DNA from: Saccharibacillus nicotianae
GTDB taxonomy: Bacteria; Bacillota; Bacilli; Paenibacillales; Paenibacillaceae
Assembly (NCBI RefSeq): GCF_042681745.1
Contig: NZ_JBHUGF010000009.1
Coordinates: 62,001-126,000 of the forward strand
Length of the DNA: 64,000 nucleotides
Reading direction: 5' to 3'
A model generated the notes under the pieces. That model saw only the letters and a list, made by a program, of their open reading frames with translations. It searched no databases and was not told where the DNA came from. Below, one piece after another: positions 8,384-16,906 of this stretch. The translations under genes and the position numbers were made by a program. Position 1 is the first letter of the stretch. Every line of letters begins with the position of its first letter.

Positions 8384-9775
8384 ATGAGCAAAAAGAATTC
8401 ATCCGAAGATCAATCAAAATCCACTTCAGTTCCATCTGAAGTGGATTCAACTTCTTCTACAGAAATCAATACCGAACCTCAAACTGGAGTATTCAAAAAG
8501 CCTGTTAGCCGTCGTGATATGTTGCGGTTAGCAGGCGCTTCTGGTGTTGGGCTTCTTTTGGGAAGTTCAGGCGCACTAGGTATTATGAAAGCTACAGGAC
8601 TCACCAAACAACCTGCGTCTGATACACCGGGCAGTGCAGAAAATGTAACAACCGGTATTACACATGGCGGAGATCAATATTCTTTTTACGATATCCATCA
8701 ACCAGGAATCGTTACGCCTAGCCAGAACTTTATGTGCTTTGCGTCGTTTGATGTGACATTAAACGATGCCGCAGGCTTACGGCGACTTTTTCAAGCATGG
8801 ACCAAAGCTAGTGCTTCACTAATGGCTGGTGAATTGTTAGATGGACAAAATGAAAACCCTCATCTTCCACCTGCTGATACTGGAGAAGCGGCTGGACTCT
8901 CTTCTTCCAAACTTACGATTACATTTGGCGCAGGCCCTGCTTTATTTGATCATCGATTTGGACTTTCTGGCAAAAAGCCGGCTAACTTTGCAGAATTGCC
9001 TGCTTTTAACGGAGACAATCTACAATCGGAATGGTGTGGTGGTGATCTAGCTGTACAAATCTGTGCGGATGATATGCAGGTCGCTTTTCACGCGATGCGT
9101 AATTTGATTCGGATTGCTCGCGGTTCTGCGGTATTACGTTGGAGTCAAGAAGGATTCCAGCGCAGTAGTGCAGCCGATCCTAATCAGGCGACTCCACGGA
9201 ATCTTATGGGCTTCAAAGATGGTACAGCGAATCCAAGTGTCAAAGACAACAATATGATGAATGAAGTCGTCTGGGTGCAACCACAAGATGGTGCAGGCTG
9301 GATGACCAATGGTAGTTATATGGTTGTACGCCGTATTCGGATGCGTATTGAAGTATGGGATCGTTCCAGTCTGGCAGATCAGGAAAATACATTCGGACGA
9401 GAACGGGTAAGCGGTGCTCCACTCGGTTCACAGCACGAATTTGATCGCGGCGATATGGAAGCCAAAGACACTTCAGGCAAACCTGTTATTCCGATGAATG
9501 CCCATATGCGTGTAGCACGCGGAGACGGTACTATGCAAATTTTGCGTCGTCCGTATTCGTATTCAAGCGGGATGGATAAAGTAACCGGACAATTGGATGC
9601 GGGATTATTTTTTATTAGTTATCAACGCAGTATCGAAAAGCAATTTATTCCGATGCAACAACGGTTAGCACAGATTGATGCATTGAATGAATATATTCAG
9701 CATATCGGAAGTGCTGTTTTTGCTTGTTTTCCGGGTGTACAGCAAGGCGGTTATATCGGAGATCAACTGGTTTAG
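8384..9775 (+). CDS. efeB: EfeB, Tat-exported DyP-type heme peroxidase
   Basis: A deferrochelatase/peroxidase; family members oxidise Fe2+ or act on heme and are exported folded. The twin-arginine motif SRRDMLRLAG sits at residues 42-51 after an unusually long hydrophilic n-region, followed by a hydrophobic segment. The DyP signature GFKDGTANP supplies the catalytic Asp. The C-terminal half has R-V-RR-IRM and NAHMRVA segments; the His of the latter is the likely heme ligand. It starts five bases after the efeO stop with only a weak ribosome binding site, so translation is probably coupled. 463 residues, slightly longer than usual because of the leader. Confidence 0.92.
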   Translation: MSKKNSSEDQSKSTSVPSEVDSTSSTEINTEPQTGVFKKPVSRRDMLRLAGASGVGLLLGSSGALGIMKATGLTKQPASDTPGSAENVTTGITHGGDQYSFYDIHQPGIVTPSQNFMCFASFDVTLNDAAGLRRLFQAWTKASASLMAGELLDGQNENPHLPPADTGEAAGLSSSKLTITFGAGPALFDHRFGLSGKKPANFAELPAFNGDNLQSEWCGGDLAVQICADDMQVAFHAMRNLIRIARGSAVLRWSQEGFQRSSAADPNQATPRNLMGFKDGTANPSVKDNNMMNEVVWVQPQDGAGWMTNGSYMVVRRIRMRIEVWDRSSLADQENTFGRERVSGAPLGSQHEFDRGDMEAKDTSGKPVIPMNAHMRVARGDGTMQILRRPYSYSSGMDKVTGQLDAGLFFISYQRSIEKQFIPMQQRLAQIDALNEYIQHIGSAVFACFPGVQQGGYIGDQLV

Positions 9776-9852
9776 TAGATGGTGCCGATTGCTTGCTTTA
9801 GAGCTATGCTAAGATACGTCTTTTTGAACAAATGATTGTTGGCATATAGGGT

Positions 9853-9865
9853 AATCGTTATGATT
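9853..9865 (+). promoter_or_regulatory. Weak Fur-like palindrome upstream of efeU
   Basis: AATCGTTATGATT lies in the 127-base gap between efeB and efeU and has an AATC/GATT dyad similar in base composition to Fur boxes. A second iron-controlled promoter here is possible but the match is weak. Confidence 0.25.
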
Positions 9866-9902
9866 GTTATTTATTTTGATATGGAAAAGAGGGTTCTAGG
9901 CT

Positions 9903-11726
9903 ATGCGTAAAAGTGCCCTGTTAATCAGGTTTATGCTTTGCTTGAGTCTATTTATAGTACTATCTTCAACCACTTGGAATACAGTGATATCTACTGCACA
10001 AGCCGCTTCTGGTGATTCTGCGCAAGTAAATCAACTATTGCCACTGGTCGGTAGCGCTCTTGTCGATGCCGGACAACAAAAGTGGACAGATGCACAGCAA
10101 GAATTAGATACATTTGCTACAGCATGGAAAGGTATCGATACCTCGGTCGCTCCAACAGAAGCCAATGAAGTAAATACAGCGTTGACCGATGCTCAAACCG
10201 CACTTACCAAATCTTCTACTGATTCCAAAGCGGCTACCTCTGCTCTGGGAACATTAGCACGTGCAGTCAATACATTTGCTGAAGCGGGTCAAGCTCAATC
10301 CAAAACAGGTGCAACCAGTAATAATGGTCCTTCTAAGCAAGGACTAACAGCAGTCAAAGTGATTTTGCCTTTGGCAGATGCAACAATTCAACATATAGAT
10401 CAGCACGATTGGCAAGCTGCTCAAGACAGTTACAAACAAATAGTTAATTCGTGGCCTGATGTAGAAAATGCAATTCGTGCCGATAATTTTACAGTGTATA
10501 GTCAGCTTGAGATTAAAATGAGTATGATTCGGGTCGCACTGCAAGCTGATCCTCCGCGTGAAGAACAAGCCAAAGCAGACACTCAAGCATTGATTACATT
10601 GCTAAATGAATATGCGGCAGGCGATATTGCAGATACTGCTCCTGCAAGTGGTACAGTTCGCTTGAGTGATGCGGTTACGTTACTACAACAAGTACAGACA
10701 GCGGTAACCGATCAAGATCAGACTAAAGCGTCTGATTTGATGACTCAATTTATCTCAATGTGGCCGTTGGTTGAAGGAGAAGTACAGATCTCTTCCGCTT
10801 CGACGTATACTGCTATTGAAAATGAAATGGCTGAAGTACAAGGCTATTTGGTTTCTAACCCGCCTGCATGGACACAAGCGAATACAGTGATTGCAACGAT
10901 GCTAGATGAATTAACACCTTTAACATCCAAAACATCCTATACCGCCTGGGATGCCGCTATTATTTTACTACGTGAAGGTCTGGAAGCTATTCTGGTATTA
11001 GCTGCTTTGTTAGCTTATGCCAAACGTAGTGGTAGTCGTACTGCCGGCAACTATATCTGGTCAGGCGCTATTTCCGGGTTAGTGCTTAGTGGCGTGATGG
11101 CAGCGATCTTTGTGTATGCTTTCTCTCAAGTGTCTAGTAGCGGAAGTACCCGCGAAATGATTGAAGGGATTACCGGTCTGGTTGCTGTCGTGATGATGCT
11201 TAGTGTAGGGCACTGGTTACATCAGAAAGCCAACTTAAAAAACTGGAATACGTATATTGAAAATCAAGTCAGTGGCGCATTAGAACGTGGTAGTCTCTGG
11301 TCGTTAGCTATTGTCTCTGGACTTGCTATTTTACGTGAAGGTGCAGAAACAGCGATTTTCTATATTGGTATGGCTCCAGCAATTGCCCTATCGCAATTGA
11401 TTTTAGGGATCGCGATTGCGCTTGTGATCCTGATTGTAATTGCTGTACTGATTATCAAGTTCAGTGTGAAGTTACCGATTCGTCCATTCTTCTTAACCGC
11501 AACAGTGTTGATCTATTATCTAGTTTTCCGTTTTCTGGGCGAAAGTATTCATGCACTTCAAGTGGCAGGCAAATTCCCTGCACATACAGTTGCAGAATTG
11601 CCTTCAATCAGTTGGATCGGGATGTATCCGACATGGGAGACGTTTATTCCACAAATGATCGTCTTGATCTGGATGGTATGGAGATTGATTTTGCCAGAGT
11701 ATCGTAATCGTAAACAGACCGCTTAA
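9903..11726 (+). CDS. efeU: EfeU, FTR1-family iron permease with long extracellular domain
   Basis: The membrane permease for ferrous/ferric iron of the EfeUOB system. A signal peptide (to about residue 35) is followed by about 310 extracytoplasmic residues, then the FTR1 core with about seven membrane segments. Both iron-binding REXXE motifs are present: REGLE near residue 357 and REGAE near residue 477. The extracytoplasmic part appears to contain three related helical units (about 42-127, 149-240 and 255-340), each with a pattern near WxxAQxxLxxxxxxWxxVE. At 607 residues it is longer than the Bacillus homologue YwbL. AGAGGG precedes the ATG. It ends the efe unit at a terminator. Confidence 0.92.
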   Translation: MRKSALLIRFMLCLSLFIVLSSTTWNTVISTAQAASGDSAQVNQLLPLVGSALVDAGQQKWTDAQQELDTFATAWKGIDTSVAPTEANEVNTALTDAQTALTKSSTDSKAATSALGTLARAVNTFAEAGQAQSKTGATSNNGPSKQGLTAVKVILPLADATIQHIDQHDWQAAQDSYKQIVNSWPDVENAIRADNFTVYSQLEIKMSMIRVALQADPPREEQAKADTQALITLLNEYAAGDIADTAPASGTVRLSDAVTLLQQVQTAVTDQDQTKASDLMTQFISMWPLVEGEVQISSASTYTAIENEMAEVQGYLVSNPPAWTQANTVIATMLDELTPLTSKTSYTAWDAAIILLREGLEAILVLAALLAYAKRSGSRTAGNYIWSGAISGLVLSGVMAAIFVYAFSQVSSSGSTREMIEGITGLVAVVMMLSVGHWLHQKANLKNWNTYIENQVSGALERGSLWSLAIVSGLAILREGAETAIFYIGMAPAIALSQLILGIAIALVILIVIAVLIIKFSVKLPIRPFFLTATVLIYYLVFRFLGESIHALQVAGKFPAHTVAELPSISWIGMYPTWETFIPQMIVLIWMVWRLILPEYRNRKQTA

Positions 11727-11991
11727 ATAAATGTGATTTGTTGATATCTCAAAAGCCTGTATCCTTTTGTATAAGGGTGCAGGCTTTTTTGGGTTAACAC
11801 CTTTGAATATCTTATTGTCTTTGATGACAAAGCATAACTGTGTACTGATTATTTACTGTAATTCTCCAAACATATACATTCCATAATGATATACATATTA
11901 CTAATCAAGCTTTGATTATTTATATTATTTTTATTAAATTATCCTTTTGTTAAATTCATTTACTAAATATTTATTTTCTGTTTAAAATCAG
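11727..11991 (+). other. Intergenic spacer between efe and nag units
   Basis: Contains the efeU terminator followed by about 200 AT-rich bases in which I see nothing further, up to the promoter of the RpiR gene. Confidence 0.4.
11751..11790 (+). terminator. Terminator of the efe unit
   Basis: AAAAGCCTG.ATCC pairs with GGGT.CAGGCTTTTTT, giving a stem and a T6 run 25 bases after the efeU stop. Confidence 0.85.
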
Positions 11992-12076
11992 TTGCAATCT
12001 GCTATCTTGTGCTTTAAGATAATGGTGAAAGAAAATAATTTTCGTTATAAATAATAATAAAATAAAAATAATTTTC
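11992..12076 (+). promoter_or_regulatory. Promoter and twin operators of the RpiR-nagBA operon
   Basis: A -35 TTGCAA (11992-11997) and -10 TAAGAT (12015-12020) are separated by 17 bases. Two near-identical palindromic words follow: GAAAATAATTTTC (12031-12043) and AAAAATAATTTTC (12064-12076), 33 bases apart, about three helical turns. Their position at and after the transcription start fits autoregulation by the RpiR protein encoded next. Confidence 0.6.
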
Positions 12077-12093
12077 ATTAAGGAGGATTAAAC

Positions 12094-12954
12094 TTGTCTC
12101 CTATTTTGCATATGTTGGAGCAACGCATCGAAAGTTTATCTCCTCAAGAGCGCCGACTGGCTCATTATATTTTACAGCAACCTTCTACTGTGATTCGTAT
12201 GGGGATCACGCAGTTAGCAACTCAATGTGGTATTAGTCCTGCTACCGTTACTCGCTTTTGCAAAACATTTCATTTCGAAGGATTTCCAGATTTTAAAATG
12301 AAGTTGGCTAGTGAATTAGCGCAACAATCGATTCCAAGTTCATATCAAGATATTATTGCAGGCAATCCGTTAGCTGAGATTGTCAAAGCTATCGAAAAAA
12401 ATCATATTACATCGATCAATGATACAACTCGTCTCCTAGATCTGCCTAAGCTTGAACAAGCTATTGGTTATCTTACACGTGCACGTCGTATCGATCTGTA
12501 TGGCATCGCGACTTCATCGATCGTAGCGCAAGACTTTTATCAGAAATTAATTCGGATTGGCAAAAATAGTACGTCGTTCTCTGATTCTCATATGCAGATC
12601 ACTTCTGCTTCTACACTTTCTTCAGAAGATGTAGCACTGGCGATCTCATATTCGGGAGAAACAAAAGAAACAATAGATGCTCTTTCTTGTGCCAAAGATA
12701 ATGGAGCTACCGTCTTATCGCTTACTCAATACAGTAACAACAAATTAGCTTCAATGGCGGATATTGCTCTATTCTCATCGTCTCTTGAACAAGGAGTACG
12801 CCGCGGGGATATGGCTTCACGAATCGCTCAACTGCATATTATCGATATTTTGTTTACCGGTATGATCAGCGCTCAATTTAATGATTCTGTTGCTAAGTTG
12901 GAATTATCTTATAAAAATGTACAACGCTATCGCAAAGACTCGGGAGGTTTTTAA
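12094..12954 (+). CDS. RpiR/MurR-family transcriptional regulator of amino sugar use
   Basis: N-terminal RpiR helix-turn-helix (residues 1-77; ITQLATQCGISPATVTRFCKT is the recognition region) followed by a SIS sugar-phosphate-binding domain (from about residue 120, with DLYGIATSS and ISYSGETKE). The start is TTG at 12094, seven bases after AAGGAGGA; no better in-frame start exists. The gene is two bases from nagB and heads the operon, so it most likely senses glucosamine- or N-acetylglucosamine 6-phosphate and controls nagBA. Bacillus uses a GntR-type regulator (NagR) at this position, so an RpiR controller is a lineage difference. 286 residues, normal length. Confidence 0.85.
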   Translation: MSPILHMLEQRIESLSPQERRLAHYILQQPSTVIRMGITQLATQCGISPATVTRFCKTFHFEGFPDFKMKLASELAQQSIPSSYQDIIAGNPLAEIVKAIEKNHITSINDTTRLLDLPKLEQAIGYLTRARRIDLYGIATSSIVAQDFYQKLIRIGKNSTSFSDSHMQITSASTLSSEDVALAISYSGETKETIDALSCAKDNGATVLSLTQYSNNKLASMADIALFSSSLEQGVRRGDMASRIAQLHIIDILFTGMISAQFNDSVAKLELSYKNVQRYRKDSGGF

Positions 12955-12956
12955 AT

Positions 12957-13685
12957 ATGGCTAATGTAATCAAAGTGACTCATGAAGAAGATTTTCATAA
13001 AGTAGCTGCTCATATTGTTGCTAGTCTGGTACAAACTTCTCCTCGTGCAGTATTAGGGCTTGCTACCGGAGGCACCCCTGTAGGATTGTATCGTGAATTG
13101 ATTCAGATTCATCAACAAGGATTAGTTAGTTTTGCCAAAGTCAAAAGCTACAATCTGGATGAATATGCAGGGCTACCTACAGATCATCCTGCTTCCTATC
13201 GTACATTTATGAATGAGCATTTATTTAACCATATTGATATCAATCTTGAAAATACACATGTGCCTGATGGACAAGCGACAGATCTGGATGCTGAATGTCG
13301 TCTATATGATGAAATGTTGTCTGAAGCTGTGATTGATCTACAGATTCTAGGTATTGGACATAATGGTCATATTGGATTCAATGAACCGGACGATAGCTTA
13401 AATCCTGCTACCCATGTAGTGACTTTATTGGAACAGACGCGAGAAGCCAATTCCCGTTATTTTGATTCGATCGATAAAGTTCCTGCACAAGCGATCACAA
13501 TGGGTGTCGGTAGTATTATGAAAGCCCGCCAAATACTATTATTGGTGCGTGGTGCCGACAAAGCTGAAATTATTCATCGCGCCGTAACAGGCCCGATTAC
13601 AACCCAATGCCCTGCTTCGCTGTTACAACTTCATTCCAATGTTACAGTGCTACTGGATGCTGAAGCCGGGAGGTTGTTTGAGTAA
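12957..13685 (+). CDS. nagB: Glucosamine-6-phosphate deaminase NagB
   Basis: Converts glucosamine 6-phosphate to fructose 6-phosphate plus ammonia. Visible: the phosphate loop LGLATGGTPVGLYRELI near the N-terminus, the YNLDEYAGL catalytic segment, and GIGHNGHIGFNEPDD with the ring-opening histidine. At 242 residues it is the short Bacillus-type form without the C-terminal allosteric extension of the E. coli enzyme. GGGAGG precedes the ATG. It lies between the RpiR gene and nagA; its TAA stop overlaps the nagA ATG by one base (TAATG), so the two are translationally coupled. Confidence 0.96.
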   Translation: MANVIKVTHEEDFHKVAAHIVASLVQTSPRAVLGLATGGTPVGLYRELIQIHQQGLVSFAKVKSYNLDEYAGLPTDHPASYRTFMNEHLFNHIDINLENTHVPDGQATDLDAECRLYDEMLSEAVIDLQILGIGHNGHIGFNEPDDSLNPATHVVTLLEQTREANSRYFDSIDKVPAQAITMGVGSIMKARQILLLVRGADKAEIIHRAVTGPITTQCPASLLQLHSNVTVLLDAEAGRLFE

Positions 13686-14878
13686 TGTCGATTTCAACAG
13701 ATACCACTCATTCATTTCAAATTATTCATGGACGTGTTGTAACACCTACACATGTGATTGAAAATGGAACAGTACAAGTGCAAGATCAAATCATTACGTA
13801 TGTTGGTTCTACAGCCAATGCCCCAATGTGGCAACATCAGACTACATATGATGCTCAAGGTGGCCTGGTGATTCCTGGCTTTATCGATATTCATGTGCAT
13901 GGTGGAATGGGTGCAGACTTTATGGATGCTGATCCTCAAGTATTAGATACGATTACTACTTTTCATGCCAGTCAAGGAACAACAGCTATTCTAGCTACAA
14001 CCATGACAGCACCTCATGCCGATATCGAGCATGTGTTAGAACAGGTCTACAATTATATCAATCATGGACAAATGCCTGGTGCTCAAATCGAAGGTGTTCA
14101 TTTGGAAGGGCCTTTTATCAGTCCTAAATGGCCGGGTGCTCAAAATCCAGAACATATCGTACTACCCAATATCGAATGGTTAGAGCAATGGGAAGCTCGT
14201 TATCCTGGACTAATCAAGCAACTTACACTAGCTCCTGAACGAGAAGGGGCTTTGCTATTGATCCCATGGTTACGTCAGCATGGAATTACAGCCGCTGCCG
14301 GGCATACCGATGCTTCTTATGAAGAGATCATGGAAGCTGTCGCAGTAGGGCTTAATCATGCAGTTCATACATTTAATGCTATGACTCCACTTCACCATCG
14401 CAAGCCAGGAGTCGCTGGTGCTGTGTTAAGTACTCCTGCTATTCATGCTGAAGTGATAGCCGATGGTATTCATGTTCATCCTGCGGCTGTTTCTTTGCTC
14501 GCACAGCTCAAGCAAAACAATAATCTTATCCTGATTACCGATGCAATGTCTGCGGCTGGACTTGGAGATGGTCAGTATATGCTTGGCGATCAACCTGTAA
14601 ATGTTATCAACGGTATAGCTACTCTACCAGATGATAGCGGAACATTAGCAGGTAGTCGCTTAACGATGATCGAAGGGTTCCGCTTTTTAATTCAGCAAGC
14701 CGGATTATCGATTATGCAAGCTTCTGCCGCCGCAAGTGGTAACCCTGCTCGTGAACTAGGCTTATACGAACAGACAGGTAGCCTTGATATTGGTAAACGT
14801 GCTGATATTCTGGTACTCAATCCAGAGATGGAATTACAGCATATTTTTATCAAAGGATTGCTCAAATCTTATCGTTAA
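13685..14878 (+). CDS. nagA: N-acetylglucosamine-6-phosphate deacetylase NagA
   Basis: Removes acetate from N-acetylglucosamine 6-phosphate, feeding NagB. Amidohydrolase-fold enzyme of 397 residues with the metal-site motif GFIDIHVHGG, HLEGPFISPKWPGAQ, AAGHTDASYEE, HAVHTFNAMTPLHHRKPG and LITDAMSAAG (catalytic Asp). It overlaps nagB by one base and ends the operon at a strong terminator. No PTS gene for N-acetylglucosamine is adjacent, so uptake is encoded elsewhere; cell-wall recycling or chitin-derived sugar are both plausible sources. Confidence 0.96.
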   Translation: MSISTDTTHSFQIIHGRVVTPTHVIENGTVQVQDQIITYVGSTANAPMWQHQTTYDAQGGLVIPGFIDIHVHGGMGADFMDADPQVLDTITTFHASQGTTAILATTMTAPHADIEHVLEQVYNYINHGQMPGAQIEGVHLEGPFISPKWPGAQNPEHIVLPNIEWLEQWEARYPGLIKQLTLAPEREGALLLIPWLRQHGITAAAGHTDASYEEIMEAVAVGLNHAVHTFNAMTPLHHRKPGVAGAVLSTPAIHAEVIADGIHVHPAAVSLLAQLKQNNNLILITDAMSAAGLGDGQYMLGDQPVNVINGIATLPDDSGTLAGSRLTMIEGFRFLIQQAGLSIMQASAAASGNPARELGLYEQTGSLDIGKRADILVLNPEMELQHIFIKGLLKSYR

Positions 14879-14891
14879 TATGCAATATAAC

Positions 14892-14933
14892 AGCAAGTTC
14901 TCTATGGATAATCACTAGAGAACTTGCTTTTTT
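14892..14933 (+). terminator. Terminator of the nag operon
   Basis: AGCAAGTTCTCTA pairs with TAGAGAACTTGCT, a perfect 13-bp stem followed by T6. Confidence 0.9.
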
Positions 14934-14973
14934 AGTGATGTTTGCTATTGAATTACTATTTAAAGATAAACTA

Positions 14974-15002
14974 TTGATTAACTTTTGGTCATATGTTATA
15001 TT
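14974..15002 (+). promoter_or_regulatory. Promoter of iolR
   Basis: TTGATT (14974-14979) and TATATT (14997-15002) with 17-base spacing, about 38 bases before the iolR start. Confidence 0.6.
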
Positions 15003-15039
15003 CTGAGTACCATTTTTAACGAGACAGGAGTTTACTTTC

Positions 15040-15795
15040 ATGAAAGAAAAACGTCTACAACATTTGGAAGATTATATTCATTCGGTAGGTACTGTCTCTT
15101 TAGACGAACTTTGTGAATATTTTAACGTTTCTAAAAATACAGTACGTCGTGATGTAAATCAGATTTTAGAAAAAGGAACGATTCAAAAAGTATATGGTGG
15201 TGTTACTTCTGTCACACCTGCTTTGATTCCATTTGAAAATCGCGATCATACCAATCATCCTGAAAAACTAAAAATCGGTAAACAAGCGGCAGCATTGGTA
15301 GAAGATCAAGATTTGATTTTTATCGACTCCGGTACCACAACACGCAATATTGTTGAATTTCTTTCTTCCTCTCAACAGTTAACCATTTTGACTAATAGTC
15401 TGGATGTTATTAATGCGGCTGTTGCTTTTGAAAATATTACATTGATCACGATCGGTAATCGCTACAAACGCAAAACAAAATCGTTTGTCAGTATTGATGA
15501 TCTACATATTTTGGATAAATATAATATCAGTAAAGCTTTTATGGCGGCAACGGGAGTATCGATTGCGCATGGTTTGACCAATTCGGATATTTTGGAATAT
15601 GAAATAAAAAAACGAATAGCTGAAAAAGCACAGGCTGTCTATTTACTTGCGGATGCTTCCAAATTTGGCAAGTCTACTCAGCTTACGTATGCTCCTCTGC
15701 AAGAAGTGAATGTGTTAATTACTTCTGGCACTTTATCGGATGAATATCATTCTTTCTGTCGGGAACATCAGATTGAATTGTATATTTGTCAATAA
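15040..15795 (+). CDS. iolR: DeoR-family repressor IolR
   Basis: DeoR-type repressor of 251 residues: an N-terminal winged helix (residues 1-57, VSLDELCEYFNVSKNTVRRDV recognition region split by the turn) and a C-terminal sugar-phosphate sensor domain with DSGTTTRNIVEFL and LADASKFGKS. In Bacillus, IolR is released by 2-deoxy-5-keto-gluconate 6-phosphate, the product of IolC. The gene is convergent with iolABCDJ, not divergent as in B. subtilis. ACAGGAG precedes the ATG. The assignment rests on DeoR features plus the linked iol operon and the IolR-like sites upstream of iolA. Confidence 0.85.
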   Translation: MKEKRLQHLEDYIHSVGTVSLDELCEYFNVSKNTVRRDVNQILEKGTIQKVYGGVTSVTPALIPFENRDHTNHPEKLKIGKQAAALVEDQDLIFIDSGTTTRNIVEFLSSSQQLTILTNSLDVINAAVAFENITLITIGNRYKRKTKSFVSIDDLHILDKYNISKAFMAATGVSIAHGLTNSDILEYEIKKRIAEKAQAVYLLADASKFGKSTQLTYAPLQEVNVLITSGTLSDEYHSFCREHQIELYICQ

Positions 15796-15802
15796 CATAT
15801 CC

Positions 15803-15854
15803 AAAAAGACATCTCTTTCTCTACTATTAACTTAGAAAAAGAAATGTCTTTTTT
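15803..15854. terminator. Bidirectional terminator between iolR and iolJ
   Basis: AAAAAGACAT.TCTTTCT pairs with AGAAA.AGAAATGTCTTTTTT. A-run and T-run on either side let it serve both convergent units. Confidence 0.75.
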
Positions 15855-15935
15855 AGTGTAATATATGATTTATCCTGCTGCTTAGCTATTCAATAACAAT
15901 CTGTTGTATATCTTTCACTTGTAATCCATATTAAT

Positions 15936-16793
15936 TTATACAGCCTGCCCACTGGTACCGAACTCTTGCATTTTACTTTGAACTACGGCTTGGATAGCTT
16001 CTGTACCGGGTGTCAGAATATGGCTAGGATCATAAAGTTGAGGATTCTGGTTCAGCACTGTACGTACGGCTGATGCCCATGCTTGAATACATTCGGTATT
16101 AACATTAATTTTGGCATGCCCTAATCCGATCGCTTGCCGAATCTGATGCTCTGGAATACCGGAACCTCCATGCAATACTAATGGTACCCCTGTTATGTCT
16201 GCAATATGCTTCATTTCAGCGAATCCAAGTACAGGTTCTCCTTGATAAGGGCCATGCACCGAGCCAAGAGCAGCGGCTAGTGCATCTACTCCTGTTTGTT
16301 TGACCAGTTGATCACATTCAAGTGGATCTGCGTATTGAATACCTCCGATTAATCCATCTTCTATTCCACCGACTGTCCCTACTTCTGCTTCGACCGATAC
16401 TCCAAAAGACTTGGCATACTGTACGACTTCCAGTGTCATCGCTATATTCTGTTCAATAGGATAATGTGAACCATCGATCATTACTGAACTGAATCCACTA
16501 TCAATAGCTTGTTTGCAACGTTCTACACTGATTCCATGATCTAAATGTAAAGCGACGGGTACTGTAATCGATAATTCTTGTATCGACTTGTCTACGATAG
16601 CTGCGATCAAAGGATAGCCACCGAGAAATGATACCAGTCGATCCGAAGCCGCCAGAATAACAGGTGCTTGCTCAGCTTGAGCCGCCTGGAGAATAGCTTG
16701 TACCCATTGCACACCGTTAATATTGTACTGCCCTACTGCATATCCACCTGCTTGTGCTTGGAGTAACATCGGTTTCATAGATACCGTTCTCAA
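15936..16793 (-). CDS. iolJ: 5-dehydro-2-deoxyphosphogluconate aldolase IolJ
   Basis: Class II (zinc) aldolase that splits 2-deoxy-5-keto-gluconate 6-phosphate into malonate semialdehyde and dihydroxyacetone phosphate. Visible: YAVGQYNINGVQW, HLDHGIS with zinc-binding His, DGSHYPIEQN, EVGTVGG, LVLHGGSG and INVNTE. I favour a TTG start at 16793: AAAGGAG lies eight bases upstream, and it yields an N-terminus MRTVSMK that lines up with the MAFVSMK start of Bacillus IolJ. The ATG at 16799 touches the ribosome binding site. Its place as last gene of the iol operon distinguishes it from glycolytic fructose-bisphosphate aldolase. 285 residues. Confidence 0.88.
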   Translation of the reverse strand: MRTVSMKPMLLQAQAGGYAVGQYNINGVQWVQAILQAAQAEQAPVILAASDRLVSFLGGYPLIAAIVDKSIQELSITVPVALHLDHGISVERCKQAIDSGFSSVMIDGSHYPIEQNIAMTLEVVQYAKSFGVSVEAEVGTVGGIEDGLIGGIQYADPLECDQLVKQTGVDALAAALGSVHGPYQGEPVLGFAEMKHIADITGVPLVLHGGSGIPEHQIRQAIGLGHAKINVNTECIQAWASAVRTVLNQNPQLYDPSHILTPGTEAIQAVVQSKMQEFGTSGQAV

Positions 16794-16906
16794 CTTCATC
16801 TCTCCTTTTATCATTATACAGTCAGAAGAGCATATATTATTTTAATGTAACTTCGACTCTAACAGGATGTACAGGAATCATCGATTCACATGCAAAGGAA
16901 AACATT

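Noticed and set aside
16797..16814. ATG starts for iolJ at 16814 and 16799
   Set aside because: One lies upstream of the ribosome binding site and the other touches it; the TTG at 16793 has correct spacing and gives the family N-terminus.
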